Origin: CAZPAH01 sp964584495 | GTDB lineage: Bacteria > Krumholzibacteriota > Krumholzibacteriia > Krumholzibacteriales > Krumholzibacteriaceae | Length of the DNA: 23,261 nucleotides | Assembly: GCA_964584495.1 (NCBI GenBank) | Contig: CAZPAH010000036.1 | Span: 1-23,261 of the forward strand | Direction: 5' to 3' | Shown here: piece by piece, positions 1-8,443 of the stretch | How positions within the stretch are numbered: the stretch's first letter is position 1 | How the letters are laid out: the number at the start of each line of letters is the position of its first letter | Translations under genes and position numbers: made by a program | Notes under the pieces: generated by a model | Database searches by the model: none | Told to the model about the DNA's origin: nothing | What the model saw: only the letters and a program-made list of their open reading frames with translations

Positions 1-1
1 G

Positions 2-541
2 ACCTGCGACGGATTCTTCTTCACCGGCAAGGAGATCGCAGTGGTGGGAGGCGGCGATACGGCGATCGAGGAAGCAACCTTCCTGACACGTTTCGCCAGC
101 AAGGTAACGATCGTCCACAGGAGAAACGAGCTGAGGGCTACGAGCGCGATGAAGCAGCGGGCCTCCGAGAACGATAAAATCGCATTCGAGTGGAATTCGG
201 TGGTCGAGGATATACTCGATCCGGCAAAGAACAAGGTTACGGCCCTACGGCTGAAGAATGTCAAGACGGGAGAAACGAAGGAACTTCCCGTCGAGGGAGT
301 TTTCATAGCCATCGGGCATACACCGGCGACATCTATATTCAAGGGCAAGATCAAGCTCGACGACAAGGGATACATAGTGACGACCGATAAAACGAGAACT
401 TCCGTTCCCGGTGTATTCGCCGCCGGCGATGTCGCCGACACGCGGTACAAGCAGGCGGTATCGGCCGCGGGCAGCGGCTGCATGGCCGCGATAGACGCGC
501 TGAAATACATCCAGGGCGAAATCCCGGAATGGAGCGGCTGA
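2..541 (+). CDS. trxB: Thioredoxin reductase, C-terminal part (5' end outside window)
   Basis: This is the 3' portion of a flavin-dependent thioredoxin reductase, which uses NADPH to reduce thioredoxin in the cytoplasm. The frame opens with TCDGFFF, the residues at and after the second cysteine of the redox-active CxxC of this family. It is followed by the NADPH-binding GGGDTAIEEA motif, the HRRNELRA segment that contacts the NADPH phosphate, and the C-terminal FAD-binding stretch with AAGDVADTRYKQ. The upstream FAD-binding domain and first redox cysteine lie before base 1. The stop TGA at 539-541 is followed one base later by the fabL start, so the two genes are very likely co-transcribed. 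No truncation or frameshift is visible in the part present. The family assignment is firm; the only rival would be a ferredoxin/flavodoxin-reductase-like paralogue, which the TCDG motif argues against. Confidence 0.95.
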   Translation, partial: TCDGFFFTGKEIAVVGGGDTAIEEATFLTRFASKVTIVHRRNELRATSAMKQRASENDKIAFEWNSVVEDILDPAKNKVTALRLKNVKTGETKELPVEGVFIAIGHTPATSIFKGKIKLDDKGYIVTTDKTRTSVPGVFAAGDVADTRYKQAVSAAGSGCMAAIDALKYIQGEIPEWSG

Positions 542-542
542 G

Positions 543-1292
543 ATGCTGCGGTTCGAAGGAAAAAAGGCGCTCGTAACGGGCGGATCGAGGGGTATCGGCA
601 AGGCGATCACCCTGATGCTGGCATCGGGCGGGGCGGACGTCGCCATAAACTACGAGAAGGATGAGAATGCGGCGGCGGAAACCGCAGCCCTGGTCGCCGG
701 TATGGGTCGAAGGTGCATCACCCTGAAGGCCGACATCTCGGACCACGTGCAGATAAAGACGCTCCTCGGCGAGCTGAAGGATCAGTTCGGATCGCTCGAC
801 ATTCTCGTATCCAACGCCGTTTCGGGGGTCCTCGGTCCCGCCGCAAGGATCGGCCGCCTTGGGTGGGAAAGGGCGATGAACACGAACGCCCGCTCGTTCA
901 TGCTTCTCGTCCAGAAGACCGTGAAGCTCTTTCCGGAAAAGGGCGGTAGGATCGTCGCGGTATCGTCGATAGGAAGCGTGAGGTGCCTCCCGGGATACGC
1001 CGCTGTCGGCGCGAGCAAGGCGGCCCTCGAAGCCCTGGTCAGATACTTCGCCAAAGAGCTCGCCCCGAGCGGTATCAACGTCAACGCCGTCTCGGGGGGC
1101 CCCGTCGAGACCTCGGCCCTCGACTATTTCCCGGGGAAAGACGAGATTGTCGCCGAATGGAAAGGCCGCACGCCGTCGGGAAGAATCGCCTCGCCGGAGG
1201 ATATAGCGCCGGTCGTGGGGTTCCTCCTCTCCGACGACGCCTCGTGGATACAGGGACAGACTATCGTCGCCGACGGCGGGCTGACCCTCTGA
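543..1292 (+). CDS. fabL: Enoyl-ACP reductase III (FabL-type short-chain dehydrogenase)
   Basis: A 249-residue Rossmann-fold protein of the SDR family, predicted to reduce trans-2-enoyl-ACP in the last step of the fatty-acid elongation cycle. The glycine-rich dinucleotide motif TGGSRGIG is at residues 12-19. The catalytic tyrosine and lysine are Y152 and K159, spaced Y-x6-K as in enoyl reductases, rather than Y-x3-K as in ketoreductases. Segments such as NAVSGVLGP, SSIGSVRCLPGY and SKAALEALVRY closely resemble Bacillus FabL, and the length matches that family (about 250). The ATG at 543 has a GGAG about 9 nt upstream, within the end of trxB, so translation is probably coupled. FabL is one of several non-homologous or divergent enoyl reductases (FabI, FabK, FabV). 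Whether this is the only one in the organism cannot be seen here. A plain FabG is less likely because of the Y-x6-K spacing. Confidence 0.88.
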   Translation: MLRFEGKKALVTGGSRGIGKAITLMLASGGADVAINYEKDENAAAETAALVAGMGRRCITLKADISDHVQIKTLLGELKDQFGSLDILVSNAVSGVLGPAARIGRLGWERAMNTNARSFMLLVQKTVKLFPEKGGRIVAVSSIGSVRCLPGYAAVGASKAALEALVRYFAKELAPSGINVNAVSGGPVETSALDYFPGKDEIVAEWKGRTPSGRIASPEDIAPVVGFLLSDDASWIQGQTIVADGGLTL

Positions 1293-1340
1293 CCGCGCCA
1301 ACGCCGCGGATCGTCCATATTACGCCGTCCGTCCGATCCC

Positions 1341-2633
1341 TTACCTCGTCTGGAAATCTATCATCCTGTCGATCGCCCTCGTGCAGGCGGGGCAGAACCC
1401 GACTAGACCCTTCGATTTCATGATGCAGTCCCTTCCCGAGCGATAGAGACCCTTCGCCGAGTAACCGGCTCCCTCGAAGCACCCGGCAACTCCGGCAAAG
1501 GTCGAATCGTCGGGAGTTGGAACCGGTGTTCCCTTCATTATGAGATCCCCCCACTTCACGTGGGCCGGATCGAGAAGGGCCGTGATGTTGGGCTCCCAGG
1601 GCTCGACACCCCTCGGATACATATCGTTGTAGCTGACCTTCGATGAGAAGTATTCATCGGCGAGCCCCGCGAAGTTATGGCCGAATTCGTGAACGAAGAT
1701 ATACCCGTCGAACTCGTTATCCGAGATGCAGGTCGCGTAGAGGTTGAAGATGCCCCCGCCTCCGTACTTCCCCTCATTTGCAAGGATGATAATCCTGTCG
1801 TAGGGAACCTTCGCCGCCACGTCCCTGATCACCTTGTTCGACATCGAGAGCATGTACCTGTCCAGCTCGAGGCTGTTGAAGGAAAGCCCCAGAAGGTTGT
1901 CCCTGTACCTGCCCTCCCGGGGATTGTCCACCCCCGACTGGCCCGAGTACGACTCGACGAGATAGAAATTGAAATCGCTCCTTCTGCTCCTGAAAGGCTC
2001 CACATCGAAAAATATATCGAGGAACTTGTCGGCGTCCTTTCTCAGCTTGTGCAGCTCGTCCTTCTTGTAGCCGTCCCCCAGTATTACCACATCGACCTTG
2101 CTTCCAGGAGGACCGTTGTTCTGCAGCCTCCTCACCTTAAATTGAGAATAGCGGCTCTCGGTCCCTATATGGAAATCGGCCGGATCGACAACAAAATCGT
2201 ACACCGTCCTGAATATATTCTCCTTGTCCCTGCGGTCGATTCGGATCTGCACCGGCACCTTGGGCATCGGCATGATGACCGACTCGTGGAAGGTCCTCGC
2301 GGCGCCTTCAAGAGCTTCGTCGGTCGTCGCCCACTCGCCGAACAGCGAGCAGTATCCGCGCGAAAATATGACGTTGTTCGTCGACAGCTCGTAGACCCTT
2401 AAGATGTGGTCCCCGAGGTTCATCGTGTCGAGAAGCGCCCGCGGGTTGCCTCCCCAATACGGTTCATGAAGCATCTCGTCTATCGCGTAGACCTCGGCGC
2501 CGTCTACGCCGGTATGAAACAGGTCGACACGGAGCGAGCCTTCGGTGAAATACCGATCGAAGATCGTCTCCGATGAAGCTGCGGTCCCGATTGGAAGGGC
2601 CAGTAGCGTTATGATTAACAGGATCCTGCGCAT
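1341..2633 (-). CDS. Secreted M64-family (IgA-protease-like) zinc metallopeptidase
   Basis: A 430-residue secreted protein. The start at 2633 is chosen because AAAGGAG lies about 7 nt upstream and a hydrophobic signal peptide (RRILLIITLLALPIGTAAS) follows immediately; an upstream in-frame start at 2702 lies inside the promoter. The zinc-binding HEFGH is at residues 315-319, with the following NFAGLADEY at 320-328 as in family M64, named after a Clostridium IgA protease. The preceding FKVRRLQNNGPPGSKVDVVILGDGY segment is also typical of the M64 catalytic domain; residues before about 170 form an N-terminal beta-rich region. Known members occur in many environmental bacteria, so cleavage of immunoglobulin should not be assumed here. 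The likely role is extracellular or periplasmic protein degradation. It has its own promoter (2674-2702) and runs convergent to fabL. Confidence 0.85.
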   Translation of the reverse strand: MRRILLIITLLALPIGTAASSETIFDRYFTEGSLRVDLFHTGVDGAEVYAIDEMLHEPYWGGNPRALLDTMNLGDHILRVYELSTNNVIFSRGYCSLFGEWATTDEALEGAARTFHESVIMPMPKVPVQIRIDRRDKENIFRTVYDFVVDPADFHIGTESRYSQFKVRRLQNNGPPGSKVDVVILGDGYKKDELHKLRKDADKFLDIFFDVEPFRSRRSDFNFYLVESYSGQSGVDNPREGRYRDNLLGLSFNSLELDRYMLSMSNKVIRDVAAKVPYDRIIILANEGKYGGGGIFNLYATCISDNEFDGYIFVHEFGHNFAGLADEYFSSKVSYNDMYPRGVEPWEPNITALLDPAHVKWGDLIMKGTPVPTPDDSTFAGVAGCFEGAGYSAKGLYRSGRDCIMKSKGLVGFCPACTRAIDRMIDFQTR

Positions 2634-2673
2634 GATCGATCTCCTTTGATTGGTTTCCGGATCATCTACGCCA

Positions 2674-2702
2674 ATAATAAGCAAGCGGAGCCGTCCTGTC
2701 AA
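2674..2702 (-). promoter_or_regulatory. Sigma-70-type promoter for the M64 peptidase gene
   Basis: On the minus strand a perfect -35 box TTGACA (2697-2702) is followed by a 17-nt spacer and a -10 box TATTAT (2674-2679), five of six matches to consensus. Transcription would start near 2667 and give a leader of about 35 nt carrying the AAAGGAG ribosome-binding site. Confidence 0.75.
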
Positions 2703-2743
2703 AAGATCGCTGCGTTCAATAGGTTTTTAAGTCGAAGATCGCG

Positions 2744-2764
2744 CGGCGGGGCGATCCCCCGCCG
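2744..2764 (-). terminator. GC-rich hairpin downstream of nth (possible terminator)
   Basis: A perfect 8-bp inverted repeat (CGGCGGGG/CCCCGCCG) with a 5-nt loop lies 15 nt beyond the nth stop codon. No U-tract follows directly, so intrinsic termination is uncertain. Confidence 0.4.
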
Positions 2765-2778
2765 GCCGGCTTTGCGGC

Positions 2779-3504
2779 TCACCGCGAACGGGTCACCCCT
2801 TTTCTGCGACAATGCTTCGCAATACCGCAGATCGAGCATCTCGGCGACAGCGGCGAGCACACCGACTTGCCGTACATCACGAGCAGATCGTTTATCTCTA
2901 TCCAGTGGCGCCTCGGCAACACCTTTCTCAGGGCGAACTCGGTCTCATGTGGGTTCTTGGTCCTGATGACGCCGAGCCTGTTGCATATCCTGTGGACGTG
3001 CGTGTCGACGCATATTGCCGGCTTTTGAAACCCGAGCGTAACGACGAGGTTGGCAGTTTTCCTTCCTACGCCCGGCAGCGTCACCAGCCGGTCGATCTCG
3101 CAGGGCACCTTTCCTCCGAAGTCGGAAACGAGGATCCGTGAAAGATCCCTGATCGCCTTCGCCTTGACCCTGTAGAACCCGGCCGGGTATATCGCCCGCT
3201 CTATCCGCCGGACATCGAGGGCGGCGACCGTCTCGGGCCTGTCCGCCAGGGCGAAGAGCCTGGTGCTGGCCCCCTCGGTCACCTCGTCCTTCGTTCTGGC
3301 GCTGATAACGGTAGATACAAGCACCCTGAAGGGCGCCCTCGATCTCTTCGCGATGGCGGTGACCGAGGGATCCTTCATACTTCTCACCGTCTTTCTCAGA
3401 ACAGGGACTATCGCGGTGAGAACCTTCGCGGCACCCGCCTCGCCGGCGGGAAACCAATCGGGTTTTACGCTGAGCTCGGTCTTCACACTGCCTCCCGCCA
3501 GCAT
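2779..3504 (-). CDS. nth: Endonuclease III (DNA glycosylase/AP lyase)
   Basis: A 241-residue base-excision repair enzyme that removes oxidised pyrimidines and nicks the abasic site. The helix-hairpin-helix LPGVGRKTAN carries the catalytic lysine (K149). The catalytic aspartate is D167 in CVDTHVHR. A C-terminal 4Fe-4S site has the exact spacing C-x6-C-x2-C-x5-C (Cys216, 223, 226, 232). The protein is about 30 residues longer than the E. coli enzyme at the N-terminus. The ATG at 3504 lacks a clear ribosome-binding site, whereas a GTG at 3486 has GGGAGG just upstream, so the true start may be six codons later. It lies downstream of the divergent acyl-CoA dehydrogenase region and upstream of the M64 peptidase, which has its own promoter. 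The function call is firm; only the start is uncertain. Confidence 0.95.
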   Translation of the reverse strand: MLAGGSVKTELSVKPDWFPAGEAGAAKVLTAIVPVLRKTVRSMKDPSVTAIAKRSRAPFRVLVSTVISARTKDEVTEGASTRLFALADRPETVAALDVRRIERAIYPAGFYRVKAKAIRDLSRILVSDFGGKVPCEIDRLVTLPGVGRKTANLVVTLGFQKPAICVDTHVHRICNRLGVIRTKNPHETEFALRKVLPRRHWIEINDLLVMYGKSVCSPLSPRCSICGIAKHCRRKGVTRSR

Positions 3505-3795
3505 TCGACACCACTATATCGAACAGGCTTCCTTCAAGATCTATTCCTAATCGAACCTACAATATCACAGTGGGTTGCGCCGGGACAACAGCTTTTAGGA
3601 AGAGCCCCCTCGAAGGCTTTTCCCTTGACAGCGCCTGGGCGCACTCATTACTCTACCAGATTCGCGGCCCGGCCGCTTCGTTCATCGACAGAACCGGCCC
3701 GGCCTAAGCGAGTTGCATCGTTTTGCAGCCGATACGCAAGCTTTCTGAATATTCATTTTCGCCTTGCTCTGCGAAGGCACTCTGGAGGCATAAAT
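3505..3795. other. Intergenic region between nth and the acyl-CoA dehydrogenase
   Basis: No convincing gene in 291 bp. It holds a candidate promoter toward the dehydrogenase (3625-3654) and a 10-bp perfect palindrome TGAATATTCA at 3746-3755, which could be a small operator but is short enough to be chance. The ribosome-binding site GGAGG for the dehydrogenase is at its right end. Confidence 0.5.
3625..3654 (+). promoter_or_regulatory. Candidate promoter for the acyl-CoA dehydrogenase
   Basis: Perfect -35 TTGACA at 3625-3630, an 18-nt spacer, and a weak -10 TACTCT at 3649-3654 (three of six matches). It would give a leader of about 135 nt. The 10-bp palindrome TGAATATTCA at 3746-3755 would sit in this leader. 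Confidence 0.45.
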
Positions 3796-4947
3796 ATGGA
3801 ATGGACCTTTACTGACGAGCAGCAGATGCTCAGGGATATGGTCAGAAAATTCGTCAACAAGGAGCTGAAACCGATAGCCGCGAAGATCGACGAGGAAAAA
3901 AAGATACCGCGCAAGCTTATCGACAAGATCGCCGAGCTCGGCTTTCTCGGAATCTCCTTTCCCCCCGAGTACGGCGGCGCCGGGATGGGGGAAACCGGTT
4001 ACTGCATAATGCAGGAAGAGATAGGACGCGGATGCGCCTCCACGGCCACGATGATCGGCGCCCACCAGAGCATCGGAGCCTCGGGAATATTCATGTTCGG
4101 AACCGAGGAGCAGAAGCAGAAATACCTCGTTCCCCTGGCGGAGGGAAAGAAGATAGGGGCCTATGCGCTTACCGAATCCAACGCGGGCTCCGACGCCTTC
4201 AACTCGGAGACGACCGCCGAGGACAAGGGGGACCACTACCTCCTCAACGGCGGGAAGATCTTCATCACCAACGGAAGCTTCGCCGATATCTTCACCGTTT
4301 TCGCCAAGACGATCGGGGGACCCGGCGACGGGAAGGTCTCGACATTCATAGTCGAGAAGGAATTCCCCGGCTTCAGCGTCGGAAAGATAGAGGAGAAGAT
4401 GGGTATCCGCGGCTCGGAGACGGCTCAGCTGATCTTCGAGGATGTCAAGGTCCCTAAGGAGAACCTACTCGGCAGACCGGGGCGCGGCGTCATCGTCGGC
4501 ATGAAGGTGCTTAACACGGGAAGGCTCGGTCTCGGTGCGGCTGCTCTCGGCGCGGCTAAGGAAGCCCTCGCCCTGAGCGCGGAATATTCGAAGGAAAGGG
4601 TGCAATTCGGAAAGAAGATATCCCAGAACCAGGCAGTGCAGTGGATGCTGGCCGACATGGCCGTCGAAATATACAACATGGAATCGATCCTCTACAGGAC
4701 CGCGTACCTCTATGACGAGGGGAAGAATGTCACCAGGGAATCCTCGATCGTCAAGCTGTACTGTTCCGAAGCGCTGGACAGGATAGTCGACAGGGCGATG
4801 CAGATATACGGAGGGTACGGTTTCACCTGTGAGTTCCCGATAGAGAGGATGTACCGCGATTCGAGGATCAACAGGATATTCGAGGGTACCAGCGAAATCC
4901 AGAGGATGATAATAGCGCGCGATATCCTTCATTCCAAGAATCTCTAA
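3796..4947 (+). CDS. Short-chain-type acyl-CoA dehydrogenase (Bcd/SCAD-like)
   Basis: A 383-residue flavoprotein that introduces the alpha-beta double bond into acyl-CoA in beta-oxidation or, in reverse with an electron-bifurcating EtfAB, reduces crotonyl-CoA. The ATG at 3796 is preceded by GGAGG with 7-nt spacing; an in-frame extension to 3625 overlaps the promoter and lacks family similarity. The FAD-binding signature ALTESNAGSD is at 124-133. The catalytic glutamate is E363 in IFEGTSEIQR, the position used by short- and medium-chain enzymes. The C-terminal QIYGGYGFTCEFPIERMYRD is canonical. Length equals that of butyryl-CoA dehydrogenases. No etfAB or thiolase genes are adjacent, so substrate length and direction cannot be decided here. 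The gene stands alone between its own promoter and a strong hairpin at 4977-5007. Confidence 0.92.
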   Translation: MEWTFTDEQQMLRDMVRKFVNKELKPIAAKIDEEKKIPRKLIDKIAELGFLGISFPPEYGGAGMGETGYCIMQEEIGRGCASTATMIGAHQSIGASGIFMFGTEEQKQKYLVPLAEGKKIGAYALTESNAGSDAFNSETTAEDKGDHYLLNGGKIFITNGSFADIFTVFAKTIGGPGDGKVSTFIVEKEFPGFSVGKIEEKMGIRGSETAQLIFEDVKVPKENLLGRPGRGVIVGMKVLNTGRLGLGAAALGAAKEALALSAEYSKERVQFGKKISQNQAVQWMLADMAVEIYNMESILYRTAYLYDEGKNVTRESSIVKLYCSEALDRIVDRAMQIYGGYGFTCEFPIERMYRDSRINRIFEGTSEIQRMIIARDILHSKNL

Positions 4948-4976
4948 CGTCGCTTTTCGATACAAGAGAGCACTTC

Positions 4977-5007
4977 AACCGGCGGGCGCCCCAGGTTCCC
5001 GCCGGTT
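4977..5007 (+). terminator. Strong hairpin between convergent genes (terminator, possibly bidirectional)
   Basis: A perfect 10-bp stem (AACCGGCGGG/CCCGCCGGTT) with an 11-nt loop sits 29 nt after the dehydrogenase stop and directly abuts the comM stop codon (5008-5010). The plus-strand tail is only weakly T-rich. It probably ends transcription from both sides. Confidence 0.6.
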
Positions 5008-6555
5008 CTACCTTTCGTTCCACGCGGCCGGCCTTATCTCTGGAAGCTGTTGGCGGTACTGGACCGCCTCGGCGATATGGGGCTCCCTGGTCATCTCGGA
5101 ACCTTCAAGGTCGGCTATCGAACGGGCCACCTGGATTATATTCTTCCTGGATCTCGCGCTGAAAAGGAGTTTACTCTGTGCCGAGGAAAGAATCTTTTCG
5201 GCGCCCGGGTCCAGGTTGCAGTATTTCCCAAGCATCCGCAGCGGTATATCGGCGTTTCTTCTGAAACCTTTCTCGCCGGCGAACCGTCTCTTCTGCATCT
5301 CCACCGCGCCGAGTACCATCTCTCTCATCGAGGAAGACGACGGACCCGGCCGGGAAGCGCCCCCGTTCAGCTCGGCCGAGGGAACGGCCCTCACCGGTAT
5401 ATGAACGGCGATCCTGTCGAGTATGGGACCCGATATCTTCGACACGTACCGCTTCACCGCCAACGGCGTGCAGTGGCAGGACCGGTGGGGACTGTTCATG
5501 TATCCGCAGGGGCAGGGGTTCATCGCGGCGATCAGCTGAAAACGCGCCGGATAGGAGCATGATATGCCGGCCCTAGATATCACTATCCTGCCTTCCTCGA
5601 GGGGCTGCCGCAACGTTTCCAGCACGTTTCTACGGAACTCGCTGAACTCGTCCAGGAAAAGAATCCCGTTGTGGGCAAGGGTTATCTCGCCGGGAGAAGC
5701 CCCCCTGCCCCCTCCTATGAGCCCCGCGTCGCTCGCGGAATGATGGGGCGACCTGAAAGGCCTCGCGAAGCTGATACCCTCCTCCCCCATCCTGCCCGTG
5801 ATGCTCTTTATCTTGGCGCACTCGAGCGCCTCGTCCTCATCGAGCGGCGGCACGAGCGAGGGAAATCTCCTCGCCAGCATCGTTTTTCCCGAACCGGGAG
5901 GACCGATCATCAGAAGATGATGCCCTCCCGCCGCGGCGATCTGCAAACCCCTCTTGGCCGTTTGCTGGCCTATGACCTCCGCGAAATCGAACTCGTCGCG
6001 GGAATCCGGCCAGCGGCCGAGGGGAGGGGGAAGCTCGAGCGGCCGCCCGCCGAGAAGCAGATCGATGACATCGCCCAGATCCCTGCAGGGCGCGATCGAT
6101 ATCCCGCAAACGAATGAGGCCTCCCTCGCATTCGACATAGGAACGACGACCCGCTCGTACCCGCTGTCGCGCGCATGGCAGACGACCGGAAGCACTCCCT
6201 TAACCGGCTTCAACCTGCCGTCCAGCGCCAGCTCCCCTATAAAAACCGTTTTGCGCGGAGAAGAGCAGTCTATCTGTCCGCTGGCTACAAGAATACCGAC
6301 GGCGATCGGAAGATCGAAAGAAGCCCCCTCTTTCCTAATATCCGCGGGGGCGAGATTTACCGTGATCTTCTTTTGAGGCAGCTTGAATCCGTTGTTCCTT
6401 ACGGCGGCCGTCACCCTCTCGCGGCTCTCCCTTACCGCCGCGTTCGGCAGCCCCACTATCGTGAATGAAGGAAGTCCCCTGGCCAGATCGGTCTCCACGT
6501 GCACGCCGAATCCCTCGATCCCGACCGCTGACCCCGACACTATCTCGGCGATCAT
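5008..6555 (-). CDS. comM: ComM/YifB-family AAA+ ATPase (Mg-chelatase-like)
   Basis: A 515-residue AAA+ protein. The N-terminal ribosomal-S5-like domain runs from about 1 to 120 (VGIEGFGVHVETDLARGLPS). Walker A GPPGSGKT is at 218-225, Walker B ILFLDE at 298-303, a cysteine-rich segment NPCPCGYMNSPHRSCHC at 346-362, and a C-terminal Mg-chelatase-like lid domain follows from about 410. The start at 6555 has GGAGG 5 nt upstream; an in-frame extension to 6627 overlaps the preceding gene and lacks family similarity. Family knowledge: ComM is a hexameric helicase that promotes branch migration during natural transformation, although the family is widespread in bacteria not known to be competent. 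It lies 52 nt downstream of the DHS-like gene on the same strand and may be read through from the polyamine operon, a linkage without obvious functional meaning. Confidence 0.92.
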   Translation of the reverse strand: MIAEIVSGSAVGIEGFGVHVETDLARGLPSFTIVGLPNAAVRESRERVTAAVRNNGFKLPQKKITVNLAPADIRKEGASFDLPIAVGILVASGQIDCSSPRKTVFIGELALDGRLKPVKGVLPVVCHARDSGYERVVVPMSNAREASFVCGISIAPCRDLGDVIDLLLGGRPLELPPPLGRWPDSRDEFDFAEVIGQQTAKRGLQIAAAGGHHLLMIGPPGSGKTMLARRFPSLVPPLDEDEALECAKIKSITGRMGEEGISFARPFRSPHHSASDAGLIGGGRGASPGEITLAHNGILFLDEFSEFRRNVLETLRQPLEEGRIVISRAGISCSYPARFQLIAAMNPCPCGYMNSPHRSCHCTPLAVKRYVSKISGPILDRIAVHIPVRAVPSAELNGGASRPGPSSSSMREMVLGAVEMQKRRFAGEKGFRRNADIPLRMLGKYCNLDPGAEKILSSAQSKLLFSARSRKNIIQVARSIADLEGSEMTREPHIAEAVQYRQQLPEIRPAAWNER

Positions 6556-6607
6556 CCCGTCCTCCCGTCTTCCCCGCACGCGCAACCGCATCAAGAAAAT
6601 ATTTATA

Positions 6608-7615
6608 TCAAGAAGAGAAATCGACAACGTCCATGATCTTCTTGCCGGGCCTCTTCTTCCCTTTCCTCCTGGTCAGCACGGCCGCCGTTACGACCGGAAG
6701 GGCTATAGTGGCATCGCATAGCGCCGTGACCATCTTCGCCTCGGGCGATATCTTACCCCACGAAACGGCCTCCTCGAAGGTGCAGCCGCTGAGCCCTCCC
6801 CAGTTGGGGGCATCCACGACGAACTGAATCGCGTATCTGTGCCCCTCCATCTTGCGCCCCTGGACAATGTTGGTCACCTCGGTCTGCTGTATGAAGTTCT
6901 TAGGAGTGCCCCCGCCCACGTAGATCACCATCGACGGTTTCGCCGCGGCCAGCCTGGCGGTTTCCTCTACATCACCGATCATGTCGAAGATGACCCTCTT
7001 GCCGATCACAGTAAGCCCGATACCGATCGACGAGTCCCCTATCGCAGGACAGTAGACGGGAACTTTCGCCGCCGCGGCCGTTGACAGGATACCGCCGTCG
7101 CCTTTGGAAATCCTGCCGGCTTCCTCTCCCAGCAGCCCGAGAAATTCCCTCGTCGTGTAAGGACGGTCCTCCAGGGTTTTCTCCGCCCAGCCCCCTATCG
7201 CCCTGTCCAGCTCCATGAAGAGATCCTCGTCCGCGAATGTGTCGTATATCCTGTCTATCCCCGCCTCGCGTAGATCGACGTCGTTCTCGGCGGGAGAGCC
7301 TATATAATGATAGTGCCCCATGGTCTCGAAATAATCATGGTACAGATTTGCGCCGGTCGAGACTATTATATCCACCAGACCCTCCTCTATAAGGGTCGTT
7401 ACGACCTTGCGCATTCCGGCCGGCACCATGGCCCCTGCGAGCCCCAGCCAGACGGCGATGTCCTCGTCCAAGGCATCGGCCCAGACCTTCGCCGCACGGG
7501 CCAGCTGCCTGCCCTGGAAGCTGCAGCCTTCCAGACCCTCGAGAAGGTCGCTGCAGCTCATTCCCGCCTTCACCTCGACCGGGCGGGTGGGATGGGACAG
7601 ATATCTTTTTCTCAT
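6608..7615 (-). CDS. Deoxyhypusine-synthase-like protein (putative homospermidine or other aminobutyl transferase)
   Basis: A 335-residue member of the deoxyhypusine synthase family. Visible motifs are STGAN (86-90), the NAD-binding-type YVGGGTPKN (232-240), and EEAVSWGK with lysine 288, equivalent to the lysine that forms the covalent aminobutyl-imine intermediate in the eukaryotic enzyme. Deoxyhypusine synthase transfers an aminobutyl group from spermidine to eIF5A, a protein bacteria lack. Homologues of this fold also act on free amines to make homospermidine. Here the gene starts directly after the agmatinase stop (TAA then ATG, no gap) with GGAGG upstream, and follows arginine decarboxylase. 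It therefore very likely uses putrescine made by the operon. Homospermidine synthesis is my preferred inference; protein modification cannot be excluded. No catalytic residue appears to be lost. Confidence 0.85.
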   Translation of the reverse strand: MRKRYLSHPTRPVEVKAGMSCSDLLEGLEGCSFQGRQLARAAKVWADALDEDIAVWLGLAGAMVPAGMRKVVTTLIEEGLVDIIVSTGANLYHDYFETMGHYHYIGSPAENDVDLREAGIDRIYDTFADEDLFMELDRAIGGWAEKTLEDRPYTTREFLGLLGEEAGRISKGDGGILSTAAAAKVPVYCPAIGDSSIGIGLTVIGKRVIFDMIGDVEETARLAAAKPSMVIYVGGGTPKNFIQQTEVTNIVQGRKMEGHRYAIQFVVDAPNWGGLSGCTFEEAVSWGKISPEAKMVTALCDATIALPVVTAAVLTRRKGKKRPGKKIMDVVDFSS

Positions 7616-8443
7616 TTATACCTCCCGGGCAAGATGATTGGAAACGGCCTCGTATACGATCCTGGCCGCGATAAAATTGGACGCTTCGTCCCCTTCGATC
7701 GGGCAAAGCTCGACGGCGTCCATCGCGACGACCTGCTTTTCCTTGAAGAGAAACGAAAATATATCGATCATGGCATTCCAGTCGAGCCCCCCCGGTTCGG
7801 GCGTCCCCACCGCTCTGAGCAGCGAGGGATCAACCGAATCGAAATCTATCGAAAGATAGATTTTTCCGGGCAGAGACAGGATGGATTCCTTGGCCTCGTC
7901 GTTCCACGACCGGTGGATCTTAACCCCCCCCTCCTTTTTGAGAAAATCCATCTCCCCACTGCTGATGCTTCTCACGCCGATCTCCACCATAGGCCCGAAC
8001 CCTAGAGAGTTTCTTGCAGCGCACGCGTGGCTCGCCGGATCTCCCTCGTAGCTTTCCCTCAGATCGGCGTGGGCATCGAGCCAGACTATCCCGGCTCCCT
8101 CCATGTCGATCTTCTCGAGAATCAAAGGAGTCACCGAATGCTCCCCGCCGATAAAGACGGGAAAAATATTTTTAAGCGAGGCTGCATTCTCCTCGAGAAA
8201 CCGGGTCAGATCGTCGCGTATCTTTATTCCCGCTTCAAACGTCACTATCCCCGAACCCTCAAGGTCGAGGTCCAGCAGGCTGTTGTACAGTTCGATCTGC
8301 CTCGAAGCGTCCAGTATCGCCTCCGGCGCTCGCGCCGTTCCCCTGATATACGACGTGCTGTCCTCCACCGGAACGGGGATAACTGCAACGCGTTCCCTCT
8401 CCCCGGACACCTCGTCGCCGAGGAAGTCGTAACACCGGTTCAT
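7616..8443 (-). CDS. speB: Agmatinase / ureohydrolase
   Basis: A 275-residue member of the arginase/agmatinase family, predicted to split agmatine into putrescine and urea. The binuclear manganese ligands are all present: H102 in GGEHS, D123, H125 and D127 in WLDAHAD, and D200 and D202 in SIDFDSVDP. The C-terminal VVAMDAVELCP and substrate-loop GTPEPGGL segments are typical of agmatinases rather than arginases. The start overlaps the pdaD stop by 4 nt (ATGA), and its own stop abuts the start of the DHS-like gene, so the three are translationally coupled. Given an upstream arginine decarboxylase, agmatine is the natural substrate. An alternative substrate such as N1-aminopropylagmatine, used in some spermidine routes, is possible and cannot be distinguished from sequence. 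Confidence 0.93.
   Translation of the reverse strand: MNRCYDFLGDEVSGERERVAVIPVPVEDSTSYIRGTARAPEAILDASRQIELYNSLLDLDLEGSGIVTFEAGIKIRDDLTRFLEENAASLKNIFPVFIGGEHSVTPLILEKIDMEGAGIVWLDAHADLRESYEGDPASHACAARNSLGFGPMVEIGVRSISSGEMDFLKKEGGVKIHRSWNDEAKESILSLPGKIYLSIDFDSVDPSLLRAVGTPEPGGLDWNAMIDIFSFLFKEKQVVAMDAVELCPIEGDEASNFIAARIVYEAVSNHLAREV

Noticed and set aside
1677..2402. Long plus-strand open frame (241 codons) opposite the M64 peptidase
   Set aside because: It is the antisense of a well-supported gene with signal peptide, HExxH motif, promoter and ribosome-binding site; its own translation has no recognisable domain.
7307..8005. Plus-strand open frame of 232 codons across the DHS-like and agmatinase genes
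   Set aside because: It spans two genes with intact catalytic motifs on the other strand and has no family resemblance.
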